Source: Acidobacteriota bacterium (GTDB lineage Bacteria > Acidobacteriota > Vicinamibacteria > Vicinamibacterales > JAFNAJ01). From it: 5,160 nt of DNA. Of the stretch, positions 4,980 through 5,160 are shown piece after piece; position 1 is the stretch's first letter, and each line of letters opens with the position of its first letter. The position numbers and the translations under genes are program-made. Where the stretch lies: contig JAFNAJ010000229.1 of assembly GCA_017860085.1 (NCBI GenBank), positions 1 through 5,160 on the forward strand, written 5' to 3'. The notes beneath the pieces were generated by a model that did not search any database, had not been told where the DNA came from, and saw only the letters and a list, made by a program, of their open reading frames with translations.

Positions 4980-5008
4980 GGTCCGACGGGGTCTACGCCG
5001 TCCGGACC
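4980..5008. terminator. GC-rich hairpin between convergent genes, candidate bidirectional terminator
   Basis: GGTCCGACGG (4980-4989) pairs with CCGTCCGGACC (4998-5008) through ten base pairs with one bulged C, around an 8-nt loop. It starts at the base after the reductase stop codon. It also overlaps the last codons of the convergent VOC gene, as a shared terminator between tightly packed convergent genes would. There is no T-tract on either strand, so an intrinsic mechanism is uncertain. Confidence 0.45.
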
Positions 5009-5160
5009 TCGCTCATCAGCGCGAACACGTTGCCCTCGGTGTCGCGCAGGAACGCCATCCACAAGTCGTGATCGGCCAGCTTCGCCACCACGTGGGGTTC
5101 GCCTTCGACGCGTGCACCCCTGTCCCGCACGGTGGCGAACGCGGCGTGGATGTCGTCAAC
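4993..5160 (-). CDS. VOC family protein (glyoxalase/bleomycin resistance/dioxygenase fold), C-terminal part, 5' end outside window
   Basis: The minus strand is open from the right edge to a TAG whose complement is at 4993-4995, giving 55 residues. The segment VDDIHAAFATVRDRGARVEGEP, then HDLWMAFLRDTEGNVFALMSEV, is the second beta-alpha-beta-beta-beta half of a VOC module: a helix after a VDD strand, followed by the F-x-D-x-(D/E)-G-N strand pair. In many metal-dependent VOC enzymes the residue two after the valine of GNV is a metal-binding Glu. Here it is Ala (GNVFALM), so metal use is doubtful. The reaction and substrate cannot be assigned from half a protein. The gene converges on the sugar operon and overlaps the shared hairpin. 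Confidence 0.78.
   Translation of the reverse strand, partial: VDDIHAAFATVRDRGARVEGEPHVVAKLADHDLWMAFLRDTEGNVFALMSEVRTA

Overview
This is a GC-rich bacterial window of about 5.2 kb, with six protein-coding genes (two cut by the edges) and almost no free DNA. The high GC content, the type of secreted fibronectin/FG-GAP protein, and the style of the sugar aminotransferase and RmlD-like reductase suggest a soil bacterium such as an Acidobacteriota (Vicinamibacteria-like). That assignment is inference from composition and protein style; no marker gene is present. No rRNA, tRNA, CRISPR array, insertion sequence or phage gene is visible.

Layout. Positions 1-90 (+) hold the last 29 codons of an FAD-dependent oxidoreductase. 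It converges on a 444-residue secreted protein encoded on the minus strand (115-1449): signal peptide, one fibronectin type III domain, then seven consecutive ~47-residue FG-GAP-type repeats, which would make one complete seven-bladed beta-propeller. A 211-bp divergent intergenic region (1450-1660) separates it from a plus-strand operon. That region contains several inverted repeats: a possible structured leader for the secreted protein and a 16-bp palindrome close to the operon start.

The plus-strand operon (1661-4979) has three genes spaced 13 and 15 bp apart: a DegT/DnrJ/EryC1/StrS PLP-dependent sugar aminotransferase, a dicarboxylate/amino acid:cation symporter (glutamate transporter fold), and an RmlD-family sugar-nucleotide reductase. 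The first and third genes fit a shared role in making a modified (probably amino-deoxy) nucleotide sugar for a surface glycan. The symporter between them is not part of any standard sugar pathway. One speculative link is that it imports glutamate, the usual amino donor of these aminotransferases. The operon ends at a GC-rich hairpin shared with a convergent minus-strand VOC (glyoxalase/bleomycin-resistance fold) gene that runs off the right edge.

I see no clear new defence or mobile system here. The points most worth a second look are the possible structured leader upstream of the propeller gene, the transporter placed inside a sugar-nucleotide operon, and the unusual active-site surroundings of the RmlD-like reductase.
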